A DNA stretch of 64,000 bases from Sphingomonas jatrophae (GCF_900113315.1 NZ_FOZG01000001.1:1116001-1180000), one strand, 5' to 3'; positions 23,542-33,642 are shown, counted from the stretch's first letter. Notes: a model not told the origin generated them from the sequence alone. Made by a program: numbers and translations.

Positions 23542-24075
23542 TCAGGCCGCGCGGCGCGTGCGGCGTGCCTTGTCCAGCTTCTTCAGCAGCATCTCGCGTT
23601 TCAGGCGCGAGAGATGGTCGATGAACAGCACGCCCTCGAGATGGTCCATCTCATGCTGGAGGCAGGTGGCGAGCAGACCGTCCAGCGCTTCCTCATGCGA
23701 ATTGCCGTCACGGTCGCGCCAGCGGGCATGGATGCGCGTCGGCCGCTCCACCTCGGCATATTGGTCCGGCACCGACAGGCAGCCCTCATTGTAGAGGGTC
23801 TTGTCGTCCGAAGGATCGAACAGCTCGGGATTGATGAAGACACGGGGATTGCGGACCGGCTTGCCCTCCGCATCCTCGTCTTCCTGAAGGTCGATCACCA
23901 GCACGCGCTGAGGCACGCCGATCTGGATTGCGGCCAGGCCGATGCCGGGCGCGTCGTACATCGTCTCGAACATGTCGTCGATCAGCGTCTGGAGCGCGTC
24001 GTCGAACGTCTCCACCGGCGTGGATTTCACGCGCAGCCGGGGATCGGGCGCCTCGAGGATGGGACGGATAGCCAT
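23542..24075 (-). CDS. def: Peptide deformylase
   Basis: Removes the formyl group from nascent proteins. The three family motifs are complete: GIGLAAIQIG (G-x-G-L-A-A-x-Q), EGCLSVP with the metal-binding cysteine, and QHEMDHLEGVLFID with the two histidines and the catalytic glutamate. The length of about 177 residues is normal. The start MAIRPILEAPDPRLR (24075) fits better than the ATG two codons upstream. recR lies just upstream on the same strand. Confidence 0.96.
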   Translation of the reverse strand: MAIRPILEAPDPRLRVKSTPVETFDDALQTLIDDMFETMYDAPGIGLAAIQIGVPQRVLVIDLQEDEDAEGKPVRNPRVFINPELFDPSDDKTLYNEGCLSVPDQYAEVERPTRIHARWRDRDGNSHEEALDGLLATCLQHEMDHLEGVLFIDHLSRLKREMLLKKLDKARRTRRAA

Positions 24076-24138
24076 GCCCACAAGGTAGGTTTGCGGGCGC
24101 GCCGGGTCAAGAAAACCGACCCGATCAGCCTGATCGCT

Positions 24139-24738
24139 CTAGCTGGCAACCGGGCGCCGCGCGCGGAGCGCCTGCGCCAGCGTGCCCTCGTCGAGATAAT
24201 CGAGCTCACCGCCGACGGGCAGCCCATGCGCCAGCTGCGTCAGCCGCACCGGCAACCGGCCGATGCGATCCGCCAGATAATGGGCGGTGGTTTGCCCCTC
24301 CAGCGTCGCATTCATCGCCAGCACCACCTCGTCCACGCCACCTTCCTCCAGCCGGCGGATCAGCGTGTCAATGGCGAGATCCTCCGGGCGCACGCCCTCC
24401 AGTGCGGAAAGACGCCCGCCCAGCACATGAAAGCGGCCGGGGAACAGGCGCGACCGGTCGAGCGCCCAAAGATCCGCCACCTCCTCCACCACGCACAGCA
24501 TGGCGCCGTCGCGGCGGGGATCGGCGCAGATCGCGCACGGATCGCGCGTGTCGACATTGCCGCAGGTCGAACAGGTGGACAGCGTCGTGCTCACCGCCTC
24601 CAGCGCGCGCAGCAGCGGGGTAAGCGCCGTTTCGCGCTTCTTCATCAGGTGCAGCACCGCGCGCCGTGCGGACCGGGGCCCGAGCCCGGGCAGGCGCGCC
24701 AGCGCCTGGGTCAGCGCGTCGATTTCGGAAGAAGCCAT
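24139..24738 (-). CDS. recR: Recombination protein RecR
   Basis: Works with RecF/RecO to load RecA at gaps. The 199-residue protein has the helix-hairpin-helix [20 protein letters not shown], a zinc finger ([13 protein letters not shown]-x2-C), and a Toprim domain starting [16 protein letters not shown] with the Y-H-V-L-G-G-like FHVLGGRLS. The start is ATG 24738. The frame stays open far upstream, but there it overlaps the divergent DUF445 gene and is not coding. No dnaX or YbaB gene is adjacent here. Confidence 0.95.
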   Translation of the reverse strand: MASSEIDALTQALARLPGLGPRSARRAVLHLMKKRETALTPLLRALEAVSTTLSTCSTCGNVDTRDPCAICADPRRDGAMLCVVEEVADLWALDRSRLFPGRFHVLGGRLSALEGVRPEDLAIDTLIRRLEEGGVDEVVLAMNATLEGQTTAHYLADRIGRLPVRLTQLAHGLPVGGELDYLDEGTLAQALRARRPVAS

Positions 24739-24819
24739 GAAGGTCCGATATGGGCGTGCGGCAGCGCTTGCCAAGCGCATGGTTGAACCAAAACGCTTAT
24801 CCGCGATTGTCCCTCCCGC

Positions 24820-26073
24820 ATGAAGATGGGGGCAGCACCAGCGGCGAACGGAGCCGACCGCGCAGCAGCGATGCGGCGCACCGCCACCGGCCTGCTCGTG
24901 GTCATGGCAGGCCTGTTCGGGCTTGCGCGGTGGATGGAGCCCGCCTACCCCGCCTGGAGCTTCGTCCGGGCGTTTGCCGAGGCGGCGATGGTCGGCGGCA
25001 TGGCGGACTGGTTCGCCGTCACCGCACTGTTCCGCCATCCGCTCGGAATTCCGATCCCGCACACGGCCATCATTCCGAACAACAAGGACCGGATCGCAGA
25101 GACGCTCGCCCGCTTCCTGCGCGAGAATTTCCTGACGCCGATCATCGTGTCGCGCCGCATGCAGCGGATCGACGTCGCCGGTGCGGTGGGCCGCTTCCTC
25201 GCGGATCCGGTTCCCGGAGGGCGCCTGCGCAAGGGGGCCGGCCGGTTGCTCGCCGATGCGCTGGAGGCGCTCGATCCCGAACGGCTCGGCACGATGGTGC
25301 GCGGCGGCCTTGTCGCGCAGCTGCGCCGGCTGGAGGTGGCACCACTGATCGGTCAGGCGCTTGCCGCAGCGATGACGGACGGGCGGCACCGGCCGATTAT
25401 CGACACGATGATCCTGTGGGCCGATCGCACGCTCGACGCCAACCAGGTGCTGATCCGCGAATCGGTGGCCAAGCGTGCAGGCTCCCTCCTGCGCTGGACA
25501 GGCCTCGATGAGCGGCTGGCTAACGCGATCCTCGATGCGCTGCACAAGCTGCTGGCCGAGATGGCGGCCGATCCGGACCATCCCGTGCGCGCCAAATCGG
25601 AAGAAGGCATGGCGGAGCTGGCGCATCGCCTGCAGCACGATCCCGAGCTGCGTGCGAAGGTGGAGCACGCCAAGGAGGAGATCCTCGACAATCCCGCGAT
25701 CAGCTTGTGGTGGCAGGGCGTTTGGGAGCAGGCGCGCGCCGGGCTGTTGCGGGCTGCACGCTCGCCGGATACTGCCGTTGCGGGCTTCATCGGCGATGGC
25801 CTGCGCCAACTCGGCGACACGCTGCAGCGCGAACCGCGGCTCGCCCACACGATCAACCGCTTCGCCAGGCGTGCGACGGTCGGCATCACGACGGGCTATG
25901 GCGATCAGATCGTCCGCGTCGTCTCGGAAACGGTGCGTCGCTGGGATACGGAGACGCTTACCGGCCGACTGGAACAGACAGTCGGGCGGGATCTGCAATA
26001 TATCCGGATCAACGGCACGCTGGTCGGCGGCCTCGTCGGCCTGCTGATCCACACCTTCGATACGCTGATATGA
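24820..26073 (+). CDS. DUF445 family membrane protein (YjiN-like)
   Basis: A 417-residue protein with N-terminal membrane segments ([16 protein letters not shown], then [20 protein letters not shown]) and a hydrophobic C-terminus ([13 protein letters not shown]). [25 protein letters not shown] is the hallmark of DUF445, and [19 protein letters not shown] also fits. The long middle is helical and soluble. No biochemical role is established for the family. It is divergent from recR. Confidence 0.9.
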   Translation: MKMGAAPAANGADRAAAMRRTATGLLVVMAGLFGLARWMEPAYPAWSFVRAFAEAAMVGGMADWFAVTALFRHPLGIPIPHTAIIPNNKDRIAETLARFLRENFLTPIIVSRRMQRIDVAGAVGRFLADPVPGGRLRKGAGRLLADALEALDPERLGTMVRGGLVAQLRRLEVAPLIGQALAAAMTDGRHRPIIDTMILWADRTLDANQVLIRESVAKRAGSLLRWTGLDERLANAILDALHKLLAEMAADPDHPVRAKSEEGMAELAHRLQHDPELRAKVEHAKEEILDNPAISLWWQGVWEQARAGLLRAARSPDTAVAGFIGDGLRQLGDTLQREPRLAHTINRFARRATVGITTGYGDQIVRVVSETVRRWDTETLTGRLEQTVGRDLQYIRINGTLVGGLVGLLIHTFDTLI

Positions 26074-26213
26074 CCTGCGGCACAGCGGGGTACGAGCCTG
26101 GCGCCTAGACAGGTGCGACTCGTCGTTACCATCGCGGCAGGGACGGGCGGGAGGCAGCGCGTTAACGCGCTCGCCGCTACGGCTCTGCCGACACCGTATG
26201 CAGGAGAAGTCCG

Positions 26214-26840
26214 ATGACCCGCATGTTCACCCTGGCGCTCTCGGGCGCGCTGCTCGCCACCCCTGCCCTCGCCGCCGATCCGAAGCCAAGCCGCTCGGCC
26301 TCAGAGATCGTCTGCGCCCTGACCGGCGACTGCGCCGCCGCAAGCGACGGCCCGCGCGCACAGCGCCCGGCGGAGGCGGCATTCAGCTTCACGCGTCCCG
26401 GTGGTGCCAAGCCGACGCCGCCCGCCAAGGCTGCATCCGTCCGCACGGCGACGGTGGCTGAGCCGGCCCGGATGCGCCGCGCCGCTGCACCCGCTGCCGC
26501 TTCGTCGGGCCTCGACATGAGGATCAACTTCGCCTCGGGTTCGGCCGATCTGACGCCGCAGGCGCGCGCTGAGGCGGCGCAGTTCGCCAAGGCGATGGCG
26601 ATGCCGCAGCTCGCCGGCCGCCGCTTCGTTGTCGAAGGGCATACCGACTCGGTCGGCAACCGCGACTACAACCTCGATCTTTCGAAGCGCCGTGCCGCGT
26701 CGGTCGTCAGCTACATCGTGTCGCTCGGCGTGCCCGCGGACCGCGTCGAAGCGAAGGGCTACGGCTTCGACAAGCCGCTGCCGGGCCGCGGCGCCGGCGC
26801 GCCCGGCAATCGCCGCGTGCAGTTCGTCCCCGCTGCGTGA
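26214..26840 (+). CDS. OmpA-family periplasmic protein
   Basis: A 208-residue protein with a signal peptide ([20 protein letters not shown]), an Ala/Pro-rich linker to about residue 100, and a C-terminal OmpA-like peptidoglycan-binding domain. That domain has [40 protein letters not shown] and NRRVQF, including the Asp and Arg that bind diaminopimelate. There is no beta-barrel and no lipobox. It is likely a periplasmic wall-binding protein. GCAGGAGAAGTCCG is the ribosome site. A 14-bp palindrome, GCGCGTTAACGCGC, lies upstream at 26157-26170. Confidence 0.9.
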   Translation: MTRMFTLALSGALLATPALAADPKPSRSASEIVCALTGDCAAASDGPRAQRPAEAAFSFTRPGGAKPTPPAKAASVRTATVAEPARMRRAAAPAAASSGLDMRINFASGSADLTPQARAEAAQFAKAMAMPQLAGRRFVVEGHTDSVGNRDYNLDLSKRRAASVVSYIVSLGVPADRVEAKGYGFDKPLPGRGAGAPGNRRVQFVPAA

Positions 26841-26848
26841 GCCCAGAT

Positions 26849-26868
26849 GGCGGGGCTCAGGCCCCGCC
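26849..26868. terminator. Bidirectional terminator between the OmpA-like gene and murA
   Basis: A perfect 8-bp stem GGCGGGGC/GCCCCGCC with the loop TCAG lies between two convergent genes. The murA stop codon falls in the loop. Confidence 0.6.
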
Positions 26869-28143
26869 GACCCGCTCGATATCGGCACCGACGGCGGAGA
26901 GCTTGTCCTCAAGCCGCTCGTAACCGCGGTCGAGATGATAGACGCGGTGCACCTGCGTCTCACCTTCCGCCGCCAGCCCGGCGAGAACGAGGCCCATCGA
27001 GGCGCGCAGATCGGTCGCCATCACCTCGGCCCCGATCAGCCGCGGAACGCCGCGCACCACTGCCGAACGGCCACGCACCTGAATGTCGGCGCCCATCCGC
27101 GCCAGTTCGGGCACGTGCATGTAGCGGTTTTCGAAGATCGATTCGGTCAGCACCGACGCACCGTTCGCCAGCGACAGCATCGCCATGAATTGCGCCTGCA
27201 TGTCGGTGGGGAAAGCCGGGAACGGTGCGGTTGAGAGCGTCAGCGGGTGGATCTCGCCCGCAGCAGTGACGGTCAGCCCCCGCTCCGTTTCCTCGATCTC
27301 CACACCCGCTTCGCGGAGCGCATGGAGGATCGCCGCCATGTCCTCGGCACGCGCACCGTCCAGCTCCAGCGTCCCGCCGGTGATCGCCGCAGCGCAGGCA
27401 TAGCTGCCCGCCTCGATCCGATCCGGCATCACCTCGTGCGTCGCGCCGTGCAGCGCATCGCGCCCCTCGATCACGAGCCGCTCGCTGCCGACGCCGTCGA
27501 TCGATGCGCCCATCGCGATGAGGCAGCGGCACAGGTCGATAATCTCCGGCTCGCGTGCTGCATTGTCGATTACGGTCGTGCCGCGGGCGAGCGTTGCAGC
27601 CATGACCGCATTCTCCGTCGCGCCGACCGAGACCAGCGGGAAGACGATGCGCCCGCCGACCAGTCCCCCCCGCGGTGCCGTCGCCTTGACGTAGCCCGCC
27701 GCAATTTCGAGCTCAGCGCCCAGCGCCTCGAGGGCCTTGAGGTGGAGATCGATGGGACGATTGCCGATGGCACATCCGCCCGGCAGCGACACTGTCGCCT
27801 GCCCCTCGCGGGCGACCAGGGGGCCGAGCACCAGGATCGACGCGCGCATCTTGCGGACGATGTCGTAGGGCGCGACGGTGGATTGCACCGCAGCCGCGTC
27901 GATGGTCATCGCCCGCGTCGCACCGGCGCCCCGCCCGGCAACCGTCGTCGAGGCGCCGAGTTCGTTCAGCAGATGGCCGAAGCTTTCGACGTCGGCGAGC
28001 CGCGGCAGATTGGTGAGCGTGAGCGGTGCCGAACTCAGCAACGCACACGGCATGAGGGTGAGTGCGGCGTTCTTGGCGCCGGAAATCGGCACGCGGCCCT
28101 CAAGCCGGCGGCCGCCGCGGATGACGATCCTGTCCATGCGCAC
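26857..28143 (-). CDS. murA: UDP-N-acetylglucosamine 1-carboxyvinyltransferase
   Basis: First committed step of peptidoglycan synthesis: transfer of enolpyruvate to UDP-GlcNAc. The 428-residue protein starts [20 protein letters not shown] after a two-residue leader (MR) and has [11 protein letters not shown]. The catalytic-loop cysteine is in [12 protein letters not shown], the site of fosfomycin attack. [11 protein letters not shown] and the closing [11 protein letters not shown] also match. The usual length is 418-430. Confidence 0.97.
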   Translation of the reverse strand: MRMDRIVIRGGRRLEGRVPISGAKNAALTLMPCALLSSAPLTLTNLPRLADVESFGHLLNELGASTTVAGRGAGATRAMTIDAAAVQSTVAPYDIVRKMRASILVLGPLVAREGQATVSLPGGCAIGNRPIDLHLKALEALGAELEIAAGYVKATAPRGGLVGGRIVFPLVSVGATENAVMAATLARGTTVIDNAAREPEIIDLCRCLIAMGASIDGVGSERLVIEGRDALHGATHEVMPDRIEAGSYACAAAITGGTLELDGARAEDMAAILHALREAGVEIEETERGLTVTAAGEIHPLTLSTAPFPAFPTDMQAQFMAMLSLANGASVLTESIFENRYMHVPELARMGADIQVRGRSAVVRGVPRLIGAEVMATDLRASMGLVLAGLAAEGETQVHRVYHLDRGYERLEDKLSAVGADIERVGGA

Positions 28144-28283
28144 GCCTTAACGGTTCGCATCGCGGGGGCAAGCGTGCCGCACCGGCGCCGAATGTTTGCA
28201 GCGATTGATCGTAGTTAGAGCGGCCGCCCGCGCCTTCGTCCACATCCCCTGCAAGATCAAAGAGGTCCGGGGGCGTTCGAAGG

Positions 28284-29018
28284 GTGGGAAGGAGTTGTCT
28301 GGCGGATCGGCTGGAGCATTACGTGCGCCTGACGGACCGGGAACAGCAGGCGCTCGCGCGTTTGGAGGAGAACGAGCGGCCGGTGCGTCGCGGCGCCATG
28401 GTGCGGCGGGAGCGCGACAACTCGACCGAGCTGTTCGTGCTGCGCAGCGGCTGGCTGTTCAGCTCGATCCTGCTTGATGATGGGAGCCGCCAGATCGTAC
28501 GGCTGCATCTGCCGGGCGATGTGATCGGTCTGTCCGCGGCCGCGTTCGGCGAGTCTCCCGAAGCGGTGGTGGCGTTGACCGACGCGCGGGTTCACCCGTT
28601 CGACCGCGGCCTGCTGCGCGACCTGTTCGAGGATCATCCGCGCCTTGCCGCGATCGTGCTGATGCTCGCCAAGCTGGACTATGTCGCGGTGGTGGATCGG
28701 CTCGCCTCGATCGGCCGCACGCCGGCGCGCGCGCGCGTCGCATCGCTGATCCTCGAGACGGCCGGCCGCCTGCGCATCACCAAGCCGGACCTCGGCCGGG
28801 GCTTCGACTTGCCCTTGACGCAGGAGGAGATTGGCGACGCGACCGGGCTCACCGCAGTGCACGTAAACCGGATGATGCGGACGCTGGTCGAGGATGGCGT
28901 GATCGCGCGTTCAGGGTCGCGTGTGGAGATCCTCGACGAGCAGCGGCTCGCGCGGATCGCGAAGCATGTCGATCGTTATAGCCGGCTCGATACCGGCTGG
29001 TTGCCAGCGGCGCGCTGA
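28284..29018 (+). CDS. Crp/Fnr family transcription regulator
   Basis: A cyclic-nucleotide-domain regulator with an N-terminal beta-roll (ENERPVRRGAMVRRE, FVLRSGWLFSSILLDDG, LPGDVIGLSA) and a C-terminal winged helix-turn-helix (LPLTQEEIGDATGLTAVHVNRMM, split here by its turn). It lacks the FNR four-cysteine set, so it is not an oxygen-sensing FeS protein. The ligand is unknown. The start is uncertain. A GTG at 28284 is the longest option, but GGAAGGAG at 28287-28294 would favour a CTG at 28299 (LADRLEHYV). Confidence 0.88.
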   Translation: MGRSCLADRLEHYVRLTDREQQALARLEENERPVRRGAMVRRERDNSTELFVLRSGWLFSSILLDDGSRQIVRLHLPGDVIGLSAAAFGESPEAVVALTDARVHPFDRGLLRDLFEDHPRLAAIVLMLAKLDYVAVVDRLASIGRTPARARVASLILETAGRLRITKPDLGRGFDLPLTQEEIGDATGLTAVHVNRMMRTLVEDGVIARSGSRVEILDEQRLARIAKHVDRYSRLDTGWLPAAR

Positions 29019-29048
29019 GGCGGGCTGCGACAGTCGGTCGCGGCCGCC

Positions 29049-29381
29049 TCAGGCCTTCTCAAGCGTGCATTGCAGCGGATGCTGGTTCTGCCGCGCGAAA
29101 TCGATCACCTGGCTGACCTTGGTTTCGGCGACTTCGTAGGAAAAGACGCCGCAAACGCCCACGCCACGCTGGTGGACGTGCAGCATAACCCGGGTCGCAT
29201 CCTCCATGCTCATCCGGAAAAAGCGCTGAAGGCAGAGGACGACGAACTCCATCGGCGTATAATCGTCGTTCAGCATCAGCACCTTGTAGGGCGATGGCTT
29301 CTTGGTCCGCGTGCGGGTGCGCGTGGCGATCCCGAGACCGGTGCCGTCATTCTCCTCCTCATCGCCGCGCCGGTTGCCCAT
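29049..29381 (-). CDS. clpS: ATP-dependent Clp protease adaptor ClpS
   Basis: Delivers N-end-rule substrates to ClpAP. The core is unmistakable: [40 protein letters not shown], and [19 protein letters not shown]. The disordered N-terminal extension contains an RTRTRTKK stretch. I chose the ATG at 29381 ([11 protein letters not shown]), giving 110 residues; an upstream in-frame start at 29462 is less plausible. clpA is not adjacent. Confidence 0.94.
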   Translation of the reverse strand: MGNRRGDEEENDGTGLGIATRTRTRTKKPSPYKVLMLNDDYTPMEFVVLCLQRFFRMSMEDATRVMLHVHQRGVGVCGVFSYEVAETKVSQVIDFARQNQHPLQCTLEKA

Positions 29382-29552
29382 GTGCGGGGCAAGCGGGAGG
29401 CAAGCGCCTGCCGCCTCGGCGGGGATCGCAGCAGCTCGGTGGGTGACGGCCTGTGCCTTCATCTTATCGGATCATCGCTCGGGAGTGTGTCGCCAGAATA
29501 TGGCAAGCCGCGGGGTGGAGGCAAGAGCGAGCTCCAGCGCCTGACATGCGAA

Positions 29553-29580
29553 ACGGCCGCCCCGTCGCCGGAGCGGCCGT
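29553..29580 (-). terminator. Probable phasin terminator
   Basis: An 8-bp stem ACGGCCGC (29553-29560) with GCGGCCGT (29573-29580) is followed on the minus strand by TTTCGC. It lies 39 bases after the phasin stop. Confidence 0.6.
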
Positions 29581-29618
29581 CACATCCGTCAGGCCGTTTC
29601 CGGCCGGAGCGGCTCAGA

Positions 29619-30410
29619 TCAGAGCGCGGTCGCCTTGATCTTCTCGGCAGCAAGCGCATAGCGGCTGGAGAGCGGCTGAGCGATGTCGCCCATCAGCTTC
29701 ATCATTGCTTCCGAGAACTTCGACGCATCGGCGACGGCACCGTCAAAGTAGCTGCGCGCATAGTCGCTCTGCAGCTGGAACAGCTCGGTCGGCGACTTCA
29801 CCGCAGCGAAGCTCTTCATCGTCGCGGTCGCGCTCTCAAAGTTCTTCTTCATGGTCTCGGCCAAGTCCTGCGCCAGCGTCTCGCAACCCTTGGCGGCGAC
29901 ACGGCCGGACGTCACGAGCGCCTCGACATTGCCCTTGGTGAACTCGGTCATTTCTTCGCCGAGCTTGGCCGACTTCTCCATCGCGCTCTTGGCGCGGTCG
30001 TTGAAGTCACCGAACATGGCCTTGGCCTTGTCCGAGAAATCGGCAGTGGTGCTGGCAGCTTCGTAGGCAGTGGCCATTGCAGAAGATCCTTCAGATGAGT
30101 TCTCGGCAACCGCCGAGGAGAGAGAGGCGACAGGCTGTTCTTCGATTACTTCGGTAATTTCGGAAGCCGGCTCGACCGGCTCGGCCGCTTCGATCACCGG
30201 CGCAGGAGCAGCTTCTTGCTTCGGCTCGGCCGTCGGCGCAGCGCCGACCAGCGCGTCGATCGTGATCGCAGCCGGCTCGACCGGAGCGAAAGCGATCGCC
30301 GCCGTTTCACCAAACGAGACCGGTGGCACTTCGGCATCGACCGCCGGCTGGGCAAGGATCGCCGGCGCGGGCTTGCGGCCCCGCCTCTTGGACGTTGCGG
30401 TCTCGACCAT
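29619..30410 (-). CDS. Phasin (PHA granule-associated protein)
   Basis: Coats polyhydroxyalkanoate granules. The 263-residue protein has a basic, AT-hook-like start (TSKRRGRKPA), an Ala/Pro/Glu-rich linker to about residue 110, and a C-terminal phasin_2-type helical domain (MFGDFNDRAKSAMEKSAKLG, TSGRVAAKGCETLAQDLAE, FAAVKSPTELFQLQSDYAR). An internal ATG at 30077, with GAAGGA upstream, begins almost exactly at the phasin domain and could give a shorter form. phaC lies directly upstream on the same strand. Confidence 0.92.
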   Translation of the reverse strand: MVETATSKRRGRKPAPAILAQPAVDAEVPPVSFGETAAIAFAPVEPAAITIDALVGAAPTAEPKQEAAPAPVIEAAEPVEPASEITEVIEEQPVASLSSAVAENSSEGSSAMATAYEAASTTADFSDKAKAMFGDFNDRAKSAMEKSAKLGEEMTEFTKGNVEALVTSGRVAAKGCETLAQDLAETMKKNFESATATMKSFAAVKSPTELFQLQSDYARSYFDGAVADASKFSEAMMKLMGDIAQPLSSRYALAAEKIKATAL

Positions 30411-30479
30411 GTGCAGGCTCCAACACCCCGTGATGCAGCGCACAATAACCGAATTGCCGAAATGTTGCAAGTGCGCTTG

Positions 30480-30493
30480 TGCGGTGCAGCAAA
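30480..30493 (-). promoter_or_regulatory. Possible PhaR-type operator upstream of the phasin gene
   Basis: The minus strand reads TTTGCTGCACCGCA, close to the CTGC-N3-GCA dyad described for the PHA-sensing repressor PhaR. It lies about 70 bases before the phasin start. A more perfect copy, TGCTGCAATGCAGCA, is at 58101-58115. No phaR gene is in the window, so this is an inference. Confidence 0.35.
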
Positions 30494-30520
30494 GTCGTTT
30501 GAACAGTCTGCTGCCCCGCC

Positions 30521-32260
30521 TTATCGCAGCTTTACGTAGCGTCCCGGCGCATCCTCGAGGGCGGGAAGGCTGCCCGAGCCCGGCTGTCGTGCGCCATCTG
30601 CAGCAACGGTCGCCGGATCGATCCCGGCGAGCCAAGCACGCCAGTCAGGCCACCAGCTGCCCTTCGTCTCCGTCGCGCCCGCGATGAACTCGTCGAGCGA
30701 CTCCGGTTTTCCGTCATACGTCCAGAACTGGTATTTGCCGGCGGAGGGCGGGTTCACGACGCCCGCAATGTGGCCTGATCCAGCCAGCACGAAACGCGCC
30801 GGCCCGTTCAGATAATGCATCAGCTTCCACACGCTTTTCGCCGGCGCGATATGATCCTCGCGCCCCGCCTGCACGTAGGCGGGCGTCTCGATCCGCGAGA
30901 GATCGATGGGCGTGCCATCGATCGTGTAGCTTCCGTCTACCAGCCGGTTGTCGCGATACAGATCGCGCAGATAGGCGTTGTGCCAGTCGACGGGCAGGTT
31001 GGTCGTATCACCATTCCAGTGCAGCAGGTCGAAGGGCGGATAATCGTCGCCCATGAGGTAATTGTTGACCACATAGTTCCAGATCAGTTCGCGGCCGCGC
31101 AGCAGGTTGAACGTGGCCGCCATATAGCGCCCGTCCAGATAGCCATTGTCCTTCGCTAGTGCCTGCGCGAGCGCCAGCTGCTCATCGTCGACGAACAGCT
31201 TGAGATCGCCCGAATCGGCGAAGTCGACCTGCGCGGTGAAGAAGGTGGCGGAGGCGACCTTGTCCGCCTGGCCCCGCGCTGCCAGCAGCGCGAGCAAGGC
31301 CGCCAGCGCCGTGCCGGCAACGCAATAGCCCACCGTATGCACCGCCGGCACGTCCAGCAGCTCGCGCACCGTGTCGATCGCGTCCAGTTCGCCGCGCAGC
31401 AGATAGTCGTCCATCGTCGTCGCGGCCATGGCGGCGTCCGCCGATTTCCACGACACGACGAAGACGGTCAGCCCCTCCGCGACCGCCCAGCGGATGAAGC
31501 TTTTCTCGGGCGACAGATCGAGGATGTAGAATCGGTTGATCCACGGCGGGAAGATGACGAGCGGGATGCGCGCGACCGTCTCCGTCACCGGCGTATACTG
31601 GATCAGCTGGTAAAGCGGCGTTTCCTTGATCACCTTGCCCGGGGTCGCAGCAATGTTGCGGCCGACCTCGAACGCCTTGCTGTCGGTGTGCGTCAGCTGG
31701 CCCTTGCCGATGTCGGCCAGCATATGCTCCAGCCCCTTCACCAGATTCTGGCCGTTGGTCTCCAGCGTGCGCGCCAGCACCTCGGGGTTGGTAATGGCGA
31801 AGTTGGACGGGCTCATCGCATCGGCGAAGGCCCGCGTGGCAAAGCGCAGCCGCTCGCGCTGCGCCGGGGTCAGCCCCTCGACCGCATCGACACCTTGCAG
31901 CAGATGATCGGAGAGCAGCTGATAGCTTTGCCGGATCAGATCGAACATCGGGTTCTCGCGCCATGCTGCCCCCTTGAAGCGGCGATCCTTCTCGTGATCG
32001 GCGGGCGGCGGCGGGGCGGTTTCTGGCGTGATGAAACGCTGCCACAGGATCATCGAGTCCGACCAGAAATTGGCCTGCGCCTGCATCAGCCGGCTCATGT
32101 CGGGTGCGCCCACCCCCTCTGCCGGCTTGCCGCGGGCGAGTTGCGAAGAGACATATTCGAGCATCATCTGCTGCACGGAGCCGATCGCGCCGGTCCACGC
32201 CTGCATCTGCTCGAGCGTGGGGATGCCGCTGCCCGCGTCTTTTTCCGTCTGGTCGGTCAT
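30521..32260 (-). CDS. phaC: Class I poly(3-hydroxyalkanoate) synthase
   Basis: Polymerises hydroxyacyl-CoA into PHA at the granule surface. The 579-residue protein has the N-terminal domain of class I enzymes and an alpha/beta-hydrolase core. The nucleophile cysteine is in VGYCVAGTAL, a lipase-like box with alanine where glycine is usual. The aspartate is in QAGREDHIAP and the histidine in GSGHIAGVVNPP. FPPWINRFYILDL is also typical. It is divergent from the aminotransferase gene and followed by the phasin gene. Confidence 0.95.
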   Translation of the reverse strand: MTDQTEKDAGSGIPTLEQMQAWTGAIGSVQQMMLEYVSSQLARGKPAEGVGAPDMSRLMQAQANFWSDSMILWQRFITPETAPPPPADHEKDRRFKGAAWRENPMFDLIRQSYQLLSDHLLQGVDAVEGLTPAQRERLRFATRAFADAMSPSNFAITNPEVLARTLETNGQNLVKGLEHMLADIGKGQLTHTDSKAFEVGRNIAATPGKVIKETPLYQLIQYTPVTETVARIPLVIFPPWINRFYILDLSPEKSFIRWAVAEGLTVFVVSWKSADAAMAATTMDDYLLRGELDAIDTVRELLDVPAVHTVGYCVAGTALAALLALLAARGQADKVASATFFTAQVDFADSGDLKLFVDDEQLALAQALAKDNGYLDGRYMAATFNLLRGRELIWNYVVNNYLMGDDYPPFDLLHWNGDTTNLPVDWHNAYLRDLYRDNRLVDGSYTIDGTPIDLSRIETPAYVQAGREDHIAPAKSVWKLMHYLNGPARFVLAGSGHIAGVVNPPSAGKYQFWTYDGKPESLDEFIAGATETKGSWWPDWRAWLAGIDPATVAADGARQPGSGSLPALEDAPGRYVKLR

Positions 32261-32389
32261 TGCGCCATCCTCTCTGTCCGACGCCCTGTCGCGCCGCGCC
32301 GTTTCGGCCTATAGCTGCCGGCGGCGTGTTTCCGCCGGGTGACGAGCGCCCGGGCGCGCCCCTGATCTTGAAAGGTCGTGAGGAACATC

Positions 32390-33598
32390 ATGTCCGAGGA
32401 GTTCTACCGCATCAAGCGGCTGCCGCCCTATGTCATCGCCGAAGTCAACGCGATGCGGGCAGCGGCGCGCGCACGCGGGGAGGACATCATCGATCTCGGC
32501 ATGGGCAATCCCGATCTGCCGCCGCCCGCCCACGTAATCGACAAGCTGGTCGAGGTGGCGAAAAAGCCCGACGCGCATGGCTACTCGGCCTCCAAGGGCA
32601 TTCCGGGGCTCCGCCGCGCACAGGCAGCTTATTACGGCCGCCGCTTCGGCGTGGAGCTGGATCCGGAAACCGAAGTGGTCGTGACGATGGGCTCCAAGGA
32701 GGGCCTATCCAGCCTCGCGACGGCGATCACGGCGCCGGGCGACGTCATCCTGGCGCCCAATCCGTCCTATCCGATCCACACCTTCGGCTTCATCATCGCC
32801 GGCGCCACCATCCGCTCGGTGCCGACGACGCCGAACGAGGCCTATTGGGATTCGCTCGATCGGGCGATGAAGTTCACCGTGCCGCGCCCCTCGGTGCTGG
32901 TGGTCGGCTATCCGTCCAACCCCACCGCCGAGGTCGTCGATCTCGCTTTCTACGAGCGGCTGGTCGCATGGGCGAAGGAGCACAAGGTCTGGATCCTGTC
33001 CGACCTCGCTTATTCCGAGCTTTATTATGATGGCGTGCCAACCCCATCGGTGCTGCAGGTGCCAGGCGCGAAGGACGTGGCGGTGGAGTTCACCTCCATG
33101 TCCAAGACCTTCTCGATGGCGGGCTGGCGAATGGGCTTCGCGGTCGGCAACAAGCGGCTGATCGCGGCACTGACGCGGGTAAAGTCCTATCTCGATTACG
33201 GCGCCTTCACGCCGATCCAGGCGGCGGCCGTGGCGGCGCTGAACGGCCCGCAGGACATCGTCGAGCAGAACCGCACGCTCTACCGCAAGCGCCGCGACGT
33301 GCTGGTCGAGAGCTTCGGCCGTGCCGGCTGGGACATCCCCAGTCCTCGGGCCTCCATGTTCGCCTGGGCACCGATGCCGCCCGCGCTCGCCCACCTGGGC
33401 TCGCTCGAATTCTCCAAGCAGCTGCTCAGCGAGGCGGGCGTCGCGGTGGCGCCGGGTGTCGGCTATGGCGAGGAGGGCGAAGGCTTCGTCCGCATCGCCA
33501 TGGTCGAGAATGAGCAGCGCATCCGCCAGGCGGCGCGCAACGTGAAGCGCTACCTTCAGAGCATGGGCGTGAACACGCCCGCCCGCGGCGCGGGCTGA
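32390..33598 (+). CDS. PLP-dependent aminotransferase (AlaC / LL-DAP aminotransferase type)
   Basis: A class I/II aminotransferase of 402 residues, probably making alanine from pyruvate and glutamate (AlaC-like). Signatures are DIIDLGMGNPDLPPP, YSASKGIPGLRRA, YPSNPTAEVVD, LSDLAYSELYYDG, and the lysine-bearing SMSKTFSMAGWRMGF. ATG 32390 is preferred because GAGGAACATC lies just before it; an in-frame GTG at 32378 is possible. In sphingomonads it often precedes homoserine dehydrogenase, but that gene is not here. Substrate specificity is not certain. Confidence 0.9.
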   Translation: MSEEFYRIKRLPPYVIAEVNAMRAAARARGEDIIDLGMGNPDLPPPAHVIDKLVEVAKKPDAHGYSASKGIPGLRRAQAAYYGRRFGVELDPETEVVVTMGSKEGLSSLATAITAPGDVILAPNPSYPIHTFGFIIAGATIRSVPTTPNEAYWDSLDRAMKFTVPRPSVLVVGYPSNPTAEVVDLAFYERLVAWAKEHKVWILSDLAYSELYYDGVPTPSVLQVPGAKDVAVEFTSMSKTFSMAGWRMGFAVGNKRLIAALTRVKSYLDYGAFTPIQAAAVAALNGPQDIVEQNRTLYRKRRDVLVESFGRAGWDIPSPRASMFAWAPMPPALAHLGSLEFSKQLLSEAGVAVAPGVGYGEEGEGFVRIAMVENEQRIRQAARNVKRYLQSMGVNTPARGAG

Positions 33599-33611
33599 TC
33601 CGACAACCGCG

Positions 33612-33642
33612 GTTCGGGCGCTACTTGAGGCAGCGCCCGAAC
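33612..33642. terminator. Bidirectional terminator
   Basis: A perfect 11-bp inverted repeat, GTTCGGGCGCT (33612-33622) with AGCGCCCGAAC (33632-33642), lies between convergent genes and overlaps the 3' end of the dienelactone-hydrolase-like gene. Confidence 0.65.

Noticed and set aside
24739-26052. Upstream extension of the recR frame
   Set aside because: It lies antisense to the DUF445 gene; RecR has its normal length and helix-hairpin-helix start at 24738.
26157-26170. Palindrome GCGCGTTAACGCGC as a replication or partition site
   Set aside because: A single short palindrome without neighbours such as DnaA boxes or par genes; mentioned only with the OmpA-like gene.
28196-28477. Short plus-strand frame overlapping the Crp/Fnr gene start
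   Set aside because: It is out of frame with the regulator and has no family features.
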